Source: Palleronia abyssalis (GTDB taxonomy: Bacteria > Pseudomonadota > Alphaproteobacteria > Rhodobacterales > Rhodobacteraceae). From it: a stretch of 64,000 nucleotides of DNA. Position 1 is the first letter of the stretch, and each line of letters opens with the position of its first letter. Location: contig NZ_ONZF01000006.1 of the NCBI RefSeq assembly GCF_900302445.1, forward strand, positions 62,001 through 126,000, written 5' to 3'. Positions 16,612 through 30,920 of the stretch are shown here, one piece after another. Made by a program: the position numbers and the translations under genes. The notes under the pieces are model-generated. The model made no database searches and had not been told where the DNA came from. It saw only the letters and a program-made list of their open reading frames with translations.

Positions 16612-17789
16612 TCTGCGACCTCCTGCGGAGCTTCGCGCTGGGTGTCGGCGGCGCTGGCCAGATCACCTTCGCCGTCTTCCGGGGCTTGGGCGCGCACAGG
16701 CTCGCCCGCTTGAACGAAGCCCTGGCCGATGGTGATGATGTTGGCCGTGTCGGGCAGTCCGGTGGCCCAGACGCCCTGAAGCTCGGCCTTGACGATCTCG
16801 ATCGGGTGGAAGCGGACGGTTCCGTCCTCGACCGTCTTCACGCCCAGCGCGCCTTCGGGATTGAGGGACACGACCGAGGGCGAGATGAAGTGCGCCTGCG
16901 CTTGCCCCGTGGGGATCACGATCTCGGCCGAGACGCCGGCGGGGATCGCGCCATCCTCGTTCGCCACCTCGATCTCGGCCAGGAAGGTCCGGGTTTCGGC
17001 CGAGGCCGAGGTGCCGACGAAGGTGACAGTACCTTCGCGCGTCTCACCGGTGATGAACGTGACTTCGGCCGGCTGGCCGTCCTCGATCCGGTTCAGCGCC
17101 TGCTGGGGCACCTGGATCGCCACGGTCAGGGGCCGGTTGTCGACGATGCGGCCGACTTGCTCGCCGGCCGACACGAACTCCCCCTCGTCGAGGCTGAGTG
17201 TTTCGATCCGGCCCGGAAAGGGTGCGAGGATCGTCAGGTCTTCCAGCGTCTGCTGGGCCGAGATGACCTGCGATTCGGCCGAGGCCAGTTCCGCGCGTGC
17301 TTCGGCCACCCGGTCGGCCGTGCCCACGCCGCGCTCCAAAAGCTGCTCGGCATTATCGATCTCGCGCTGGGCCCGGGCGCGCTCTTCCTCGGCGCGGGCC
17401 AGATCGGCCTCGGCGCGGGTGGATGACAGGCGAGCGATGGGTTGGCCCGCCTCGACCATTGCGCCCTTGTCGGCCAGAACCTCGACCACGTCGCCGGTGG
17501 CCTCGGCGCGCAGGGCCGTGTCGCGGTCGGGCTGCGCCTGCCCCTCGGCCTGGAAGGTCAGCGTAACCGGTTCGGCCCGAGACGTTCGGGCGACGACCGA
17601 CGGGGGAAGCTGTTCGGCCGTTTCCTGCGACGGCGCCGCTTCCTCGGACGGCATCACGAACCCGCTGCCCATCCATGCGATGATGGCCACGAGCAGCGCG
17701 GCCGCGATCCAGACCGAGCGGGACGCGCCGCGATCGGTCTCGAACTCCAGGTGGGCGGGCTGGGCGGCCGTGTCGGGCGTCTTGTCCAT
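16608..17789 (-). CDS. RND efflux periplasmic adaptor (membrane fusion protein)
   Basis: 393 residues from the ATG at 17789; the open frame to 17828 adds only an Arg-rich leader. There is a single membrane anchor at about 26-43, then the biotinyl-lipoyl half (VVEVLADKGAMVEAGQPIARL), an alpha-helical hairpin rich in Glu/Ala/Arg (about 115-175), the second lipoyl half (ILAPFPGRIETLSLDEGEFV) and beta-barrel/proximal domains. It bridges the pump to an outer-membrane channel encoded elsewhere. First gene of the efflux operon, reading away from the tetR-type regulator across a 104-bp region holding a clear palindromic operator. Confidence 0.92.
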   Translation of the reverse strand: MDKTPDTAAQPAHLEFETDRGASRSVWIAAALLVAIIAWMGSGFVMPSEEAAPSQETAEQLPPSVVARTSRAEPVTLTFQAEGQAQPDRDTALRAEATGDVVEVLADKGAMVEAGQPIARLSSTRAEADLARAEEERARAQREIDNAEQLLERGVGTADRVAEARAELASAESQVISAQQTLEDLTILAPFPGRIETLSLDEGEFVSAGEQVGRIVDNRPLTVAIQVPQQALNRIEDGQPAEVTFITGETREGTVTFVGTSASAETRTFLAEIEVANEDGAIPAGVSAEIVIPTGQAQAHFISPSVVSLNPEGALGVKTVEDGTVRFHPIEIVKAELQGVWATGLPDTANIITIGQGFVQAGEPVRAQAPEDGEGDLASAADTQREAPQEVAE

Positions 17790-17855
17790 GTCTCGGCAAA
17801 TCCTTCGGCGTCGTGGGTCCGGCCGCACGGCTTGACGCCATGGGCTGAAGGGTAG

Positions 17856-17876
17856 ATACCGACTGCCGGTCGGTAT
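17856..17876. promoter_or_regulatory. Palindromic operator for the TetR-type repressor
   Basis: A perfect inverted repeat with 8-bp arms ATACCGAC and GTCGGTAT around a 5-base centre. It lies 67 bases upstream of the adaptor gene and 18 bases upstream of the regulator's GTG. Arms of the ACCGAC/GTCGGT type are typical of TetR/AcrR-like sites, so one repressor dimer could control both divergent promoters. Confidence 0.75.
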
Positions 17877-17893
17877 TCAAGAGGGCAATTCGG

Positions 17894-18613
17894 GTGAATC
17901 GAACGAAAGGGTCACAACGCCGTCACCGCATGGCCCCATCAGACCGGCGGGAAGCGATCCTGGACGCCGCGCAAAGCCTGTTCGTGTCACGGGGCTGGGA
18001 TGCCGTGACCATGGCCGACGTCGTGGCAGCGGCGGGGATCTCGAAGGGCGGGTTCTACCATCATTTCGCGACCAAGGACGACTTGCTGGCCGCCATCGTC
18101 GCACGGATGACCGCGCGGACCGTCGACGCCGCCAAGGTCGCCCGGGAACAAACCGAAGGCGACGCGCTGGTTCGCCTCAACGCCTTCATCGCGGAAACCC
18201 GGCGCTGGAACGCCGAGAATCCCGAAGCCCTGCCCATCTTTGCCGAACTGTTGTCCCGTCCCGAAGACGATGCGCTGTCGCAGCGCACCTATGCCGCGAC
18301 GGCAGAAATCCTGCGCCCGGCCCTGACCGAGATGATCACGGAAGGGGTCGAGAGCGGCTTATTCGATGCCCCCGCCCCCGCTCTGATCGCTGAGATCATC
18401 GTCGGTCTGACAAAGGGGCGCCGCGCCGCGCTGGCGCAAGTCGTGGCCGAGGCGCGGGCGGACCGGATCGACGCCGCGACGCAGGTGCTGGAGGCGCGGC
18501 TGACGGCCGAAGGCGCGGTCTGCGACCGGTTACTGGGCCTGCCAGAGGGCAGCGTCCTGTTCGGTCACCCGGACAGGTTTCGCGCCATGGTCGAAAGCCT
18601 TGCGGGCGTCTGA
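17894..18613 (+). CDS. TetR/AcrR-family transcriptional repressor of the efflux operon
   Basis: 239 residues from a GTG at 17894, or 227 from the ATG at 17930, which has the more family-like start MAPSDRREAILDAAQSLF. The helix-turn-helix ends with GISKGGFYHHFATKDDLL, diagnostic of the family. The remaining helical domain would bind an inducer. It is divergent from the RND operon with a palindromic operator in between, the standard arrangement for an autoregulated efflux repressor. Its stop lies five bases from the convergent treS stop. Inducer unknown. Confidence 0.9.
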   Translation: MNRTKGSQRRHRMAPSDRREAILDAAQSLFVSRGWDAVTMADVVAAAGISKGGFYHHFATKDDLLAAIVARMTARTVDAAKVAREQTEGDALVRLNAFIAETRRWNAENPEALPIFAELLSRPEDDALSQRTYAATAEILRPALTEMITEGVESGLFDAPAPALIAEIIVGLTKGRRAALAQVVAEARADRIDAATQVLEARLTAEGAVCDRLLGLPEGSVLFGHPDRFRAMVESLAGV

Positions 18614-18618
18614 CCCGG

Positions 18619-21923
<3,305 letters not shown>

Positions 21924-21927
<4 letters not shown>

Positions 21928-23894
21928 TCGGCAATCTCCGGCGGGGTGAGTTTCCAGATAGCGTAGGGCCGTTCGTGCGGATTCAACTCCAGCCAGTGAG
22001 TCTTGCCCTGCCAGTCGAACGAATTGCCGTACAGCATGTCCGTCACCCCGATCGCGCCGTCGTCCGGCAACCCGAACTCCCACAGCGGCACTTCGAACTC
22101 GAAATGCGCTGGGTTCAGCGGGTCGATCAGGACGTGGAACAGCAGGTAGCTTCCAGTCGTCGGATCGAAGCGCCCATAATACAGCACCCGGTCTTCGAAA
22201 GCTTCGAAGAAGCGCAAGTTGCGGAAGTCGCGCATCGCCGGTTCGGCCTGGCGGATCCGATTGATCAGGCGGATGTCATCCTTGATGTGACCGGGAGCGT
22301 CATAGTCGCGATGCTTCAGCTCGTATTTCTCGGAATTGAGGTATTCGTCCTTGGGCGGCAGCCAATCGTCCTCGCAAAGCTCGAAACCCGAATAAAGCCC
22401 CCAGTTCCCGGACAGGGACGCCGCCATGACCGCCCGCGTCCGGAACCCCGGCCGCCCGGAAGTGTGGTTGAAGTAGGGATTGATGTCGGGGGTGTTGGTG
22501 AAGAAGTTCGGCCGCATGTAGTCGGCGCACTCCTCCGTCGTCAGCTCCGTCAGGTACTCGGTCAGCTCTTCCTTGGTGTTGCGCCATGTGTAGTAGGTGT
22601 AGCTCTGGTTGAAGCCGATTTTCGCCAGCCGCTTCATCACTTTAGGTCGCGTGAACGCCTCGGACAGGAAGATCGCGCCGGGATGCTTGGCGCGAACGTC
22701 GGCAATGATCCATTCCCAGAACGGGAACGGTTTGGTGTGGGGGTTGTCCACGCGGAAGCACAAAACGCCATGCTTGGCCCAGAACAGGAAGATGTCGCGC
22801 ACGGCCTTCCAGAACGGTGTGTTCGGGGTGCCGTCGTCGTTGTAGTAGCGGAAGTTGACGATATCCTCGTATTTCTTCGGCGGATTCTCGGCGAACTTGA
22901 TCGACCCGTCGGGGCGGCGTTCGAACCAGTCTGGATGCTCTTCGATCCAGGGATGATCGGGCGAGGCGTTCAGCGCGATGTCCAGCGCGATTTCCAGGTC
23001 CTTTTCCGCGGCGGCTTCGACGAGATCGTCGAAGTCTTTCAACGTGCCCAATTCGGGGTGGACGTCCGTCATCCCCCCTTCGGACGAGCCGATGGCGTAG
23101 GGTGATCCGATATCGCCGGGTTCCGCGACGAGGGAGTTGTTCTTGCCCTTCCGGTTTGTCGTGCCGATCGGGTGGATCGGCGGGAAATAGAGGACGTCGA
23201 ACCCAAGATCCTTCACGTAATCCAGTCGCCCGATCACGTCGTGGAAGGTGCCGTGCTGCCCCTCGGGCCCGGTCGAACGTGGAAACAGCTCGTACCAGGC
23301 CGAGAATGCGGCGCGCTCGCGGTCGACCCAGACGGGGATGTCACGCTCATACCGGGTGACGTTCGCACGGGGGCCGATACGCCCCATCAGCTCAGCCGCC
23401 TCGCTGGACAACAGGATCGCGGCGTCCCCCTTCTTCGCCGCCGTGACCAGCTTCTTCACCTGGGCCGAGGCCCCCCGGGGCGCCTTCGTCTGCCCAAGAA
23501 TCTGCGCGGCCTCCTGCATCTCGACCGAGATGTCTTGACCCGCATCCAGCTTCCTTTTCGCGTCCCGGGCCCAAGTGCCCCACAGGTCGCGCCAAGCGAT
23601 GATCGCGAAGCTTGCGGGGCCGGGCTGGTCGAACGTGACCTCGGCCCCCCAGCGATCGTTCTCGATGAAGGCCATGCGCGTCTCGGCCCCGTCCGACGTC
23701 TCGATCGCGGCCGCGAACACCTCGTGCCCGTCGCCGAAGATGTCGGCCGAGACAGCCATCGGCCATCCCGCCACGGCCTTTGCGGCAAAGCGGCCGCCAC
23801 CGATCAGGGGCGTGACCCCCTCGATCACCATCCGTTGCCGGGCGGGCCCCTCGAGATCGGGGGATTTCTGACGTTTCTCGGGCGACATGCGCAT
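21924..23894 (-). CDS. glgE: GlgE: alpha-1,4-glucan:maltose-1-phosphate maltosyltransferase
   Basis: A 656-residue GH13_3 enzyme that adds maltosyl units from maltose-1-phosphate to alpha-1,4-glucans, building glycogen-like polymer. The nucleophile Asp383 sits in FRVDNPHTKPFPFWEW, and the acid/base Glu412 in IFLSEAFTRP. The N-terminal domain begins RMVIEGVTPLIGGGRFAAKA. Start at 23894 (MRMSPEK) because GAGG lies four bases upstream; the frame stays open to 24182 but that part has no family resemblance and overlaps the opposite DUF3140 gene. It is coupled by ATGA to treS-mak. No branching enzyme (glgB) or debranching glgX lies next to it here. Confidence 0.94.
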
Positions 23895-24048
23895 CAAACC
23901 TCGCGAAGCAAGTAACATGTCCAGCGGTAACGTGGGCCTCATAAGCCCTGTTCCACCGATTATCGCCGGGATCCCCTTGCCGGCGTTTCGTCGCAGGAAC
24001 CCACGTCCCGGCCAGCCCATTTTTCGGAAAATCGAAAGGAGCGATATG

Positions 24049-24402
24049 ATGAGTAAATCCCGCGAGCAGATCTGGGACGAATGGGGCGATCGGGTGAACA
24101 TGGCGCCCAAGGAACTGGAAGACTGGCTGGAAACGGAAGAGGCCAAGTCAGTCGGCGACAGCGACGACGACAGCGAAAGCACCGGCCACTACTCCGGCCG
24201 CCGCATCGTCGAGATCAAGAGGACCAAGAAGGACGACCTGTCCGACGATCAGTGGGCGTGGATGGGCAAGGTGGTGGGCTACATCAACCGCCATTGCGCC
24301 CAAGGCGGGCCGCAGGAAGACGTGAAGACCTCGACCTGGCGCTATTCGCTGATGAACTGGGGACACGATCCGCTGAAGGAGGATGGCTGCTACGACGGAT
24401 GA
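24049..24402 (+). CDS. DUF3140-family small protein
   Basis: 117 residues, hydrophilic, with the family-like C-terminal block MGKVVGYINRHCAQGGP followed by TSTWRYSLMNWGHDP. A strong Shine-Dalgarno AAGGAG precedes two adjacent ATG codons (24046 and 24049); the second has the better spacing. No enzyme motif is visible. It is transcribed divergently from glgE with 150 bp between, and its neighbours (GlgE/TreS, YciF-like protein) suggest a stress-response setting. Function unknown. Confidence 0.75.
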   Translation: MSKSREQIWDEWGDRVNMAPKELEDWLETEEAKSVGDSDDDSESTGHYSGRRIVEIKRTKKDDLSDDQWAWMGKVVGYINRHCAQGGPQEDVKTSTWRYSLMNWGHDPLKEDGCYDG

Positions 24403-24438
24403 CGCCGGGGGTGCCGATGTTCTGGAAATCCGGGAAAA

Positions 24439-24514
24439 TGGCAGGGGCTGAGGGACTCGAACCCACGACCTGCGGTTTTGGAGACCGCTGCTCTACCAAC
24501 TGAGCTAAACCCCT
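24439..24514 (-). tRNA. tRNA-Trp (anticodon CCA)
   Basis: A 76-nt cloverleaf on the minus strand. The acceptor stem AGGGGTT pairs with AGCCCCT, followed by discriminator G and an encoded CCA. The D-arm is GCTCAGTTGGTAGAGC. The anticodon stem GCGGT/ACCGC encloses CTCCAAA, giving anticodon CCA for UGG codons. The T-arm holds TTCGAGT with one apparent mismatch. A possible -35 (TTGACC, 24551-24556 on the minus strand) lies upstream with a poor -10. Confidence 0.95.
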
Positions 24515-24635
24515 AAGGCCGACCTTTCGCCTATGTCACAGCTGGGACGGGGTCAAGACCGGATCGCCATGGAACAAGCAGCTTGGTCCAACGTTCGACG
24601 GATGAAATTCAAAACAACGCCGGGAGAGACCAAAA

Positions 24636-25130
24636 ATGGCCCTCAACGACCTCAAAGACGTGTATCTCGACCAGATCCAGGACCTCTACAGCGCCTGCAA
24701 ACAGTCCATCGACGCCACCACCAAGCTGGGACAAGCCTCCAAGGATGATGAGCTTGGCAAGGCGCTGGCGGCTGGGTCCAAGGGCATCGCCGACGGCATG
24801 GAAGCGCTGGAGCGTATCTGCTCGGATCACGGGATCGACCCCAATGGCGAACATTGCAAGGGTATGGAAGGTCTCGTGACGGAAGCCCACGCCCATGCCT
24901 TGGACGAGCAGTTCGGCTCGGACGATGCGCGTGATGCGATGATCATCAGCCAATACCAGCGTATGACGCACTACGCGATTGCGGGTTATGGCTGCTGCAT
25001 GGCCTATGCAAACCGCCTTGGCTTTGAAGGCGACGGCGCACTTCTGAAGGAGTGCCTGGAGCAGACGCGCCAAGGCGACGAGCACATGACGAAGATCGCG
25101 ACCGAAGGCGTGAACCCCAAGGCCGCCTGA
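24636..25130 (+). CDS. Ferritin-like DUF892 (YciE/YciF family) protein
   Basis: 164 residues forming a four-helix ferritin-like fold. The N-terminal block LKDVYLDQIQDLYSACKQSI is typical of the YciF/DUF892 family, and acidic/His residues (KGMEGLVTEAHAHALDE, ISQYQRMTHYAIAGYG) stand where metal ligands are expected. Members are induced by osmotic or general stress; no reaction is established. Shine-Dalgarno GGGAGAG precedes the ATG. A strong intrinsic terminator follows, so this is a single-gene transcript. Confidence 0.88.
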   Translation: MALNDLKDVYLDQIQDLYSACKQSIDATTKLGQASKDDELGKALAAGSKGIADGMEALERICSDHGIDPNGEHCKGMEGLVTEAHAHALDEQFGSDDARDAMIISQYQRMTHYAIAGYGCCMAYANRLGFEGDGALLKECLEQTRQGDEHMTKIATEGVNPKAA

Positions 25131-25155
25131 TCTGCTCGGTTATCCACCAATAAAT

Positions 25156-25186
25156 GGCCTCGCCCCATCGGGCGGGGCCTTTTTTC
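25156..25186 (+). terminator. Intrinsic terminator of the DUF892 gene
   Basis: GGCC-T-CGCCC / GGGCG-G-GGCC stem with loop ATC, followed by a run of six Ts, 26 bases after the stop codon. Confidence 0.9.
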
Positions 25187-25413
25187 TTGCGGAGACCGGT
25201 GCCCGAGCCATCGGAGGAGCCCAATCAGGCTGGCTGCGGTACGTCTCGAAGATTGGAGTTCTGCGCTCATCACGCCGCGGCGACAGCGATCCCCGCGCTA
25301 CGGGATAGAATATCATAAGGCCCGGGGGCGGGGATACGGAACGTTCCCAGAGCCCCGGAACTGCGCTTCATCGTCGGACAGCCCCGACCTCGCATCGCGA
25401 CGCCCCACCTCCA

Positions 25414-26409
25414 TTATCGTTTCCCGCGGGTTGGCCGCAGAATACGCGTGCGGTGCATCAGCAGAAGGGCGACGGCGGTGATGATGCAAAGGCCGCCGGT
25501 GAAGACCCAGAACGCGGGCGGCCAGTCCGTGCCTGGCATGCCCGCGATGTTGATCCCCATCAGGCCGGTCAGGAACCCCAGCGGCAGGAACACGGCTGAT
25601 ACGACGCTTAGGATATAGAGGTTGCGGTTCAGCCGATCGGCCTTGGCCCCCTCGATCTCGTCCCGGATCGCCTGAAGCTGTTCGCGCGTGGCCTCCAGCG
25701 CCTCGGTTACGCGGGTGATCTGGTCAAGCTGTTCGTCGATCTTGCGGATGTCCGCCTCTGTCAGCCAGGGCACGCCCGACCGCACCACCGTGCGCACCGC
25801 ATCACGTTGCGGTGCCATGTAGCGGCGCAGTTCGGTCAGTTCGAGACGCTGGTCCGACACCTCCTCGCGGTGCGCGCCGATGGGATCGGCGATGGAAGCT
25901 TCCTCAAGCTGGTCGGCCCGATCTTCAAGGTTCTCGACCTGCGCCTCGACCAGATCCGTCAGGCGTTCGATGAGGTCGGCCAGGAAGGCCCCGGCGGTTT
26001 GCGGCCCCTGCCCGGCATCAATGCTGGCGCCCAGCCCCTCGATCGAGCGGAGGCGAAACCGTGACATCGAAACGATCCGCGCGGAGTCGATGTAGAGGCG
26101 GACCGACACCATGTCCTCGGGGTCCTTGCCGACATTGGTGTTGATCCCACGTAAATTAACCAGAAGCCCGTCACCGAGCCGCAGAGCGCGAGGGCGGGTC
26201 TGCGGTTCGGTCAGGGCATCGCGGATCGACGGATCAAGCCATTCCAGGTGCGTGTCGATCCAGGGATCGGTCTCGGGATGGTCGGCCTGAAGGTGCAACC
26301 AGGCCGGACGGTCGTCGTGCAGCGCGTTCGAGATGGCCGCGTCATCGGTCAGGGGGCTGCCGTGGTCGGTCCCGCCAAGGACGCGGGCGAACTGGATATG
26401 ATCTTGCAT
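25414..26409 (-). CDS. zntB: ZntB/CorA-family divalent cation transporter
   Basis: 331 residues with the CorA-superfamily layout: a long acidic cytoplasmic domain (about 1-265) with coiled-coil character (LTDLVEAQVENLEDRADQLE), then two membrane helices near 270-290 and 303-322. The loop motif GLMGINIAGMPG corresponds to the G-M/I/V-N pore signature in its ZntB-like form rather than the GMN of CorA. ZntB proteins move Zn2+ (reported both as exporters and proton-coupled importers), so the direction is left open. Monocistronic, downstream of the tuf terminator. Confidence 0.85.
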   Translation of the reverse strand: MQDHIQFARVLGGTDHGSPLTDDAAISNALHDDRPAWLHLQADHPETDPWIDTHLEWLDPSIRDALTEPQTRPRALRLGDGLLVNLRGINTNVGKDPEDMVSVRLYIDSARIVSMSRFRLRSIEGLGASIDAGQGPQTAGAFLADLIERLTDLVEAQVENLEDRADQLEEASIADPIGAHREEVSDQRLELTELRRYMAPQRDAVRTVVRSGVPWLTEADIRKIDEQLDQITRVTEALEATREQLQAIRDEIEGAKADRLNRNLYILSVVSAVFLPLGFLTGLMGINIAGMPGTDWPPAFWVFTGGLCIITAVALLLMHRTRILRPTRGKR

Positions 26410-26422
26410 GGTCGTCCGATAC

Positions 26423-26450
26423 GAAAAAGGGGCGGCCCGAAGACCGCCCC
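26423..26450 (-). terminator. Intrinsic terminator of tuf
   Basis: On the minus strand GGGGCGGTC, a TTCG tetraloop, GGCCGCCCC, and then five Ts, about 40 bases after the tuf stop. It overlaps the leader of zntB. Confidence 0.9.
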
Positions 26451-26491
26451 CCGAATACTAGGGCCAGGGCGCCGGGGCGCCCAGCCGAAGA

Positions 26492-27667
<1,176 letters not shown>

Positions 27668-27768
27668 GGCGTCGCAGCCTCGTTCTTCTGGGGGCCAGAA
27701 CACCCGCGCGGGCGGGCCCGGTTCAACAACGCGCGCTGCTTATCGGTCGGACCTGCGAAACGCAAGCG

Positions 27769-28407
27769 TCAGTTGGCCGGCACGGCCCCAGGGGTCGTGT
27801 TTCCGCCTGCGACGATCGCCGCGGCCGAGCGGGCATTCAGCGTCGCGCGGTCGATCTGAACCCGCGGCTGGCCGGGTTTGGGCGTGAACCAATCGGGGTT
27901 GGCCTTCAGCCATTGCTCGATCTGGAAGGCGGCCGAGGTGACGAGGTTGTCCAGCTGCTCCTCCGCGCCGCGGGCGATGCCCGAGCCGATGATGGGGGCG
28001 GCGTTGTTGATCCCCTCGAACGCGGTGATCTGCTTTGGCTCGGGGTTCAGGCGGGCTTGCGTCGCGTTGTCGTAAAGGTTCACTTCGAGGATCAGCACCG
28101 ATTTCGGGGTATAGATCAGCGGGATCCCCGGCTGGGCCAGAACGAAGCCGCCGATGGCCACGCCGAGGTGATAGAGACCGTCGCCGTCGTAGCGGCCCAG
28201 ACGCCGCTCGATCTCGTCCGTCAGGGCGCCGGTCAACTGTTCGTCCGAGACCTGGCGCGAGAACGGCCCCTGCTTCACGGTCTTGGCCTGCACGATGTTA
28301 TAGCCCAACCGGAAATCGCCAAGGGTCCCGGGGCCTTCGGGCACCTCGGGCGCGACGCAGGCGGACAGGACGAACAGCAGGCCCAGGGCCAGAAAGCGAT
28401 GGATCAC
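27769..28407 (-). CDS. Outer-membrane-type lipoprotein of unknown function
   Basis: 212 residues from a GTG at 28407, chosen because it puts a lipoprotein signal at the N-terminus (lipobox LSAC, Cys17) just after a G-rich GGGGGGT. The residue after Cys is Val, not Asp, favouring outer-membrane sorting. The mature part ([13 protein letters not shown], then [17 protein letters not shown]) looks like a soluble alpha/beta domain. I do not recognise a named family with confidence. It sits between tuf and parC on the same strand. An open frame extends much further upstream but through the parC stop, and is discounted. Confidence 0.7.
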   Translation of the reverse strand: MIHRFLALGLLFVLSACVAPEVPEGPGTLGDFRLGYNIVQAKTVKQGPFSRQVSDEQLTGALTDEIERRLGRYDGDGLYHLGVAIGGFVLAQPGIPLIYTPKSVLILEVNLYDNATQARLNPEPKQITAFEGINNAAPIIGSGIARGAEEQLDNLVTSAAFQIEQWLKANPDWFTPKPGQPRVQIDRATLNARSAAAIVAGGNTTPGAVPAN

Positions 28408-28449
28408 GGATACCCCCCTTTGACGACCCGGGCAGGTTGGCTGCGGGGT

Positions 28450-28470
28450 GCGGGGGGTGCAACCCCCCGC
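28450..28470 (-). terminator. GC-rich hairpin after parC
   Basis: A perfect 9-bp stem GCGGGGGGT / ACCCCCCGC with a 3-base loop, 8 bases beyond the parC stop and 43 bases before the lipoprotein start. It lacks a T-run, so termination strength is uncertain. Confidence 0.5.
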
Positions 28471-28477
28471 GGCACGA

Positions 28478-30784
28478 TCAGGGGAACCTGTTGTCTCGCG
28501 GGAACCCCCGGGGGGCCATGCGGCCCGCGCTGGCCCGCTTGCCAATCCATTCCGACAGCTCGGAGCGGCCGACATGCCGCGTACGGCCTGCCGGATCCTG
28601 CCAGCTGAGCCCGTCGGCCAGAGTGAACACGATGGCATCCGACAGACCGCCATCTTTGAAACGTTGCAGGCGCACGCCCTTGCCGCGCCCCATCTCGGGC
28701 AGTTCATCCAGCGCGAAGACCAGAAGCTTGCGATTCTCGCCCACCGTGGCGACGTGGTCGCCATCGACCGGGCGGACCAGAAGGGTCCGCACCGGGGCCT
28801 TCACGTTCAGCACCTGCTTGCCGCCACGAGTCTGGGCCAGCGCCTCGTCCTCGGGCAGCAGGAACCCGTCCCCGGCCGAAGAGGCGACCAGCAGACGCTC
28901 CCCCGGGCGGTGGATGCGCAGCGCCACGATCTGCGCGTCGTTCGGCAGGTCCACCGTCAGGCGCACGGGCTCGCCCATGCCGCGACCGCCTGGCAGGTTG
29001 GCGACGGGCAACGTGTAGAACCGCCCGTTCGACCCCACCAGCAAAAGCCGATCGGTCGTTTCGGCATGGAAGGCGTAAAGCGGGCCGTCGCCATCCTTGA
29101 ACTTCAGCTCTTGCCCCAGGTCGATGTGGCCCTTCATGGCGCGGATCCAGCCCATCTGGCTGCATACGACCGTCACCGGCTCGCGGTCGATCATCGCCTC
29201 GAGCGGCACGTCTTCGACCGTACCGGCCTCGGCGAAGCGTGTCAGGCGGGCGCCGCGTTCGTAGTCCTTGCCGAACTGACGCTTGGTCTCGCGCAGCTCG
29301 CCCGAGATCGCATTCCACTGCACGCCTTCGTCGGCGAGCAGATCCTCGATCTCCGCCCGCTCGCGCATCAGCTCGTCACGCTCGCGCTTCAATTCCAATT
29401 CTTCAAGGCGGCGCAGGGCGCGAAGTCGCATGTTCAGAATGGCTTCGGCCTGAACGTCCGACAGCTCCCCCTCCCCCGCGGGGGGCGAGACGTAGGCCGC
29501 TTCGTCCTCGGCCCGAGGCGGGACGTTCGCCCAGTCCTGCCGCATCAGGGCGGGCTTCGGGCCCTCGTCATATCGAATGATCTCGATCACGCGGTCGAGG
29601 TTCAGGAACGCGATGATGAAGCCTTCCAGCACCTCCAGCCGGTGGTCGATCTTCGCCAGCCGGTGACGCTTGCGGCGCAGCAGAACCTCCTGCCGGTGAT
29701 CAAGGAAGGCGCGAAGAACCTCCTTCAGCGAACACACCTTCGGCGTGCGGCCGTCGATCAGGACGTTCATGTTCAGCGCGAACCGTACTTCCAGATCGGT
29801 CTGCTTGAACAGCATCCCCATCATCACCTCGGGGTCCACGCTGCGGGTCCGGGGTTCCAGCACCATGCGCACGTCATCGGCGCTTTCGTCGCGCACATCG
29901 GCCAGGATCGGCAGCTTCTTCGACTGGATGAGGTCGGCGATCCGTTCGATCAGCTTCGACTTCTGCACCTGGTACGGGATTTCGGTCACGACGACCTGCC
30001 ACTGACCGCGGCCCAGATCCTCGACCTCGTAGCTGGCGCGCAGGCGGAAACCGCCACGGCCGGTGCGATAGGCCTCGGCCATGCTTTCGGGGCTTTCGAC
30101 GATCACCCCGCCGGTGGGGAAGTCGGGCCCCTTCACGTAGTTCAGAAGCGTCTCGTCGCGGGCGTCGGGCGTCTTGATCAGATGCAGGCAGGCGTCGACC
30201 AGTTCCACGATGTTGTGGGGTGGGATGTTGGTCGCCATCCCCACCGCGATCCCGCTGGAGCCGTTGGCCAGCAGGTTCGGGAAGGCGGCGGGCAGCACGA
30301 CCGGCTCGGACAGGGTGCCGTCGTAGTTCGGGCGATAGTCGACCGCATCCTCGTCCAAGCCCGCCAGAAGCGCCTCGGCCGCTACGGTCATCCGCGCCTC
30401 TGTGTAGCGCGAAGCGGCCGGGTTGTCGCCGTCGATGTTGCCGAAGTTGCCCTGCCCGTCCACCAGCGGATAGCGCACGGCGAAATCCTGGGCCAGACGC
30501 GCCATCGCGTCATAGATCGCGGCGTCGCCATGCGGGTGGTAGTTGCCCATCACGTCGCCCGAGATCTTGGCCGACTTCCGGAACCCCCCGTTCGATCCCA
30601 GCCTGAGTTCGCGCATTGCGAACAGGATACGCCGGTGCACGGGTTTCAGCCCGTCGCGGGCATCGGGCAGCGCGCGGTGCATGATCGTGGACAGGGCATA
30701 GGTCAGATACCGCTCGCCGATCGCACGGCTCAGCGATTCCGACAGCTCGGCCGGGGGGGTGTCGTCTTCGGTCTCGTCGGTCAT
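28478..30784 (-). CDS. parC: DNA topoisomerase IV subunit A
   Basis: 768 residues. The catalytic Tyr127 sits in AASRYTEAR, preceded by the winged-helix block [19 protein letters not shown]. The C-terminal third forms the beta-pinwheel repeats of ParC (e.g. [18 protein letters not shown]). With ParE it decatenates daughter chromosomes. At the position of E. coli ParC Ser80, a site where mutations give quinolone resistance, this protein has Ala88, and Asp92 stands for Glu84. The start [14 protein letters not shown] agrees with the length of relatives. It is divergent from the SH3 protein gene. Confidence 0.95.
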   Translation of the reverse strand: MTDETEDDTPPAELSESLSRAIGERYLTYALSTIMHRALPDARDGLKPVHRRILFAMRELRLGSNGGFRKSAKISGDVMGNYHPHGDAAIYDAMARLAQDFAVRYPLVDGQGNFGNIDGDNPAASRYTEARMTVAAEALLAGLDEDAVDYRPNYDGTLSEPVVLPAAFPNLLANGSSGIAVGMATNIPPHNIVELVDACLHLIKTPDARDETLLNYVKGPDFPTGGVIVESPESMAEAYRTGRGGFRLRASYEVEDLGRGQWQVVVTEIPYQVQKSKLIERIADLIQSKKLPILADVRDESADDVRMVLEPRTRSVDPEVMMGMLFKQTDLEVRFALNMNVLIDGRTPKVCSLKEVLRAFLDHRQEVLLRRKRHRLAKIDHRLEVLEGFIIAFLNLDRVIEIIRYDEGPKPALMRQDWANVPPRAEDEAAYVSPPAGEGELSDVQAEAILNMRLRALRRLEELELKRERDELMRERAEIEDLLADEGVQWNAISGELRETKRQFGKDYERGARLTRFAEAGTVEDVPLEAMIDREPVTVVCSQMGWIRAMKGHIDLGQELKFKDGDGPLYAFHAETTDRLLLVGSNGRFYTLPVANLPGGRGMGEPVRLTVDLPNDAQIVALRIHRPGERLLVASSAGDGFLLPEDEALAQTRGGKQVLNVKAPVRTLLVRPVDGDHVATVGENRKLLVFALDELPEMGRGKGVRLQRFKDGGLSDAIVFTLADGLSWQDPAGRTRHVGRSELSEWIGKRASAGRMAPRGFPRDNRFP

Positions 30785-30920
30785 GCAACCGGGAGTATCG
30801 GCACGCCGCGACGCGGGAAAGCGAATTCTCGGCGAGTTTTTTGGCGGCGTGGCGAACCAATCACGGGTCGGCGCGTTATCGCCACAACGCTTGACAGCAC
30901 ATTCTCATGAGGGACGTACA

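Noticed and set aside
30891-30896. TTGACA as -35 box of the SH3 gene
   Set aside because: The required -10 would fall on GACGTA directly before the start codon, leaving no leader.
28448-30910. 820-codon plus-strand frame opposite parC
   Set aside because: Antisense to ParC, which has its catalytic tyrosine and full length.
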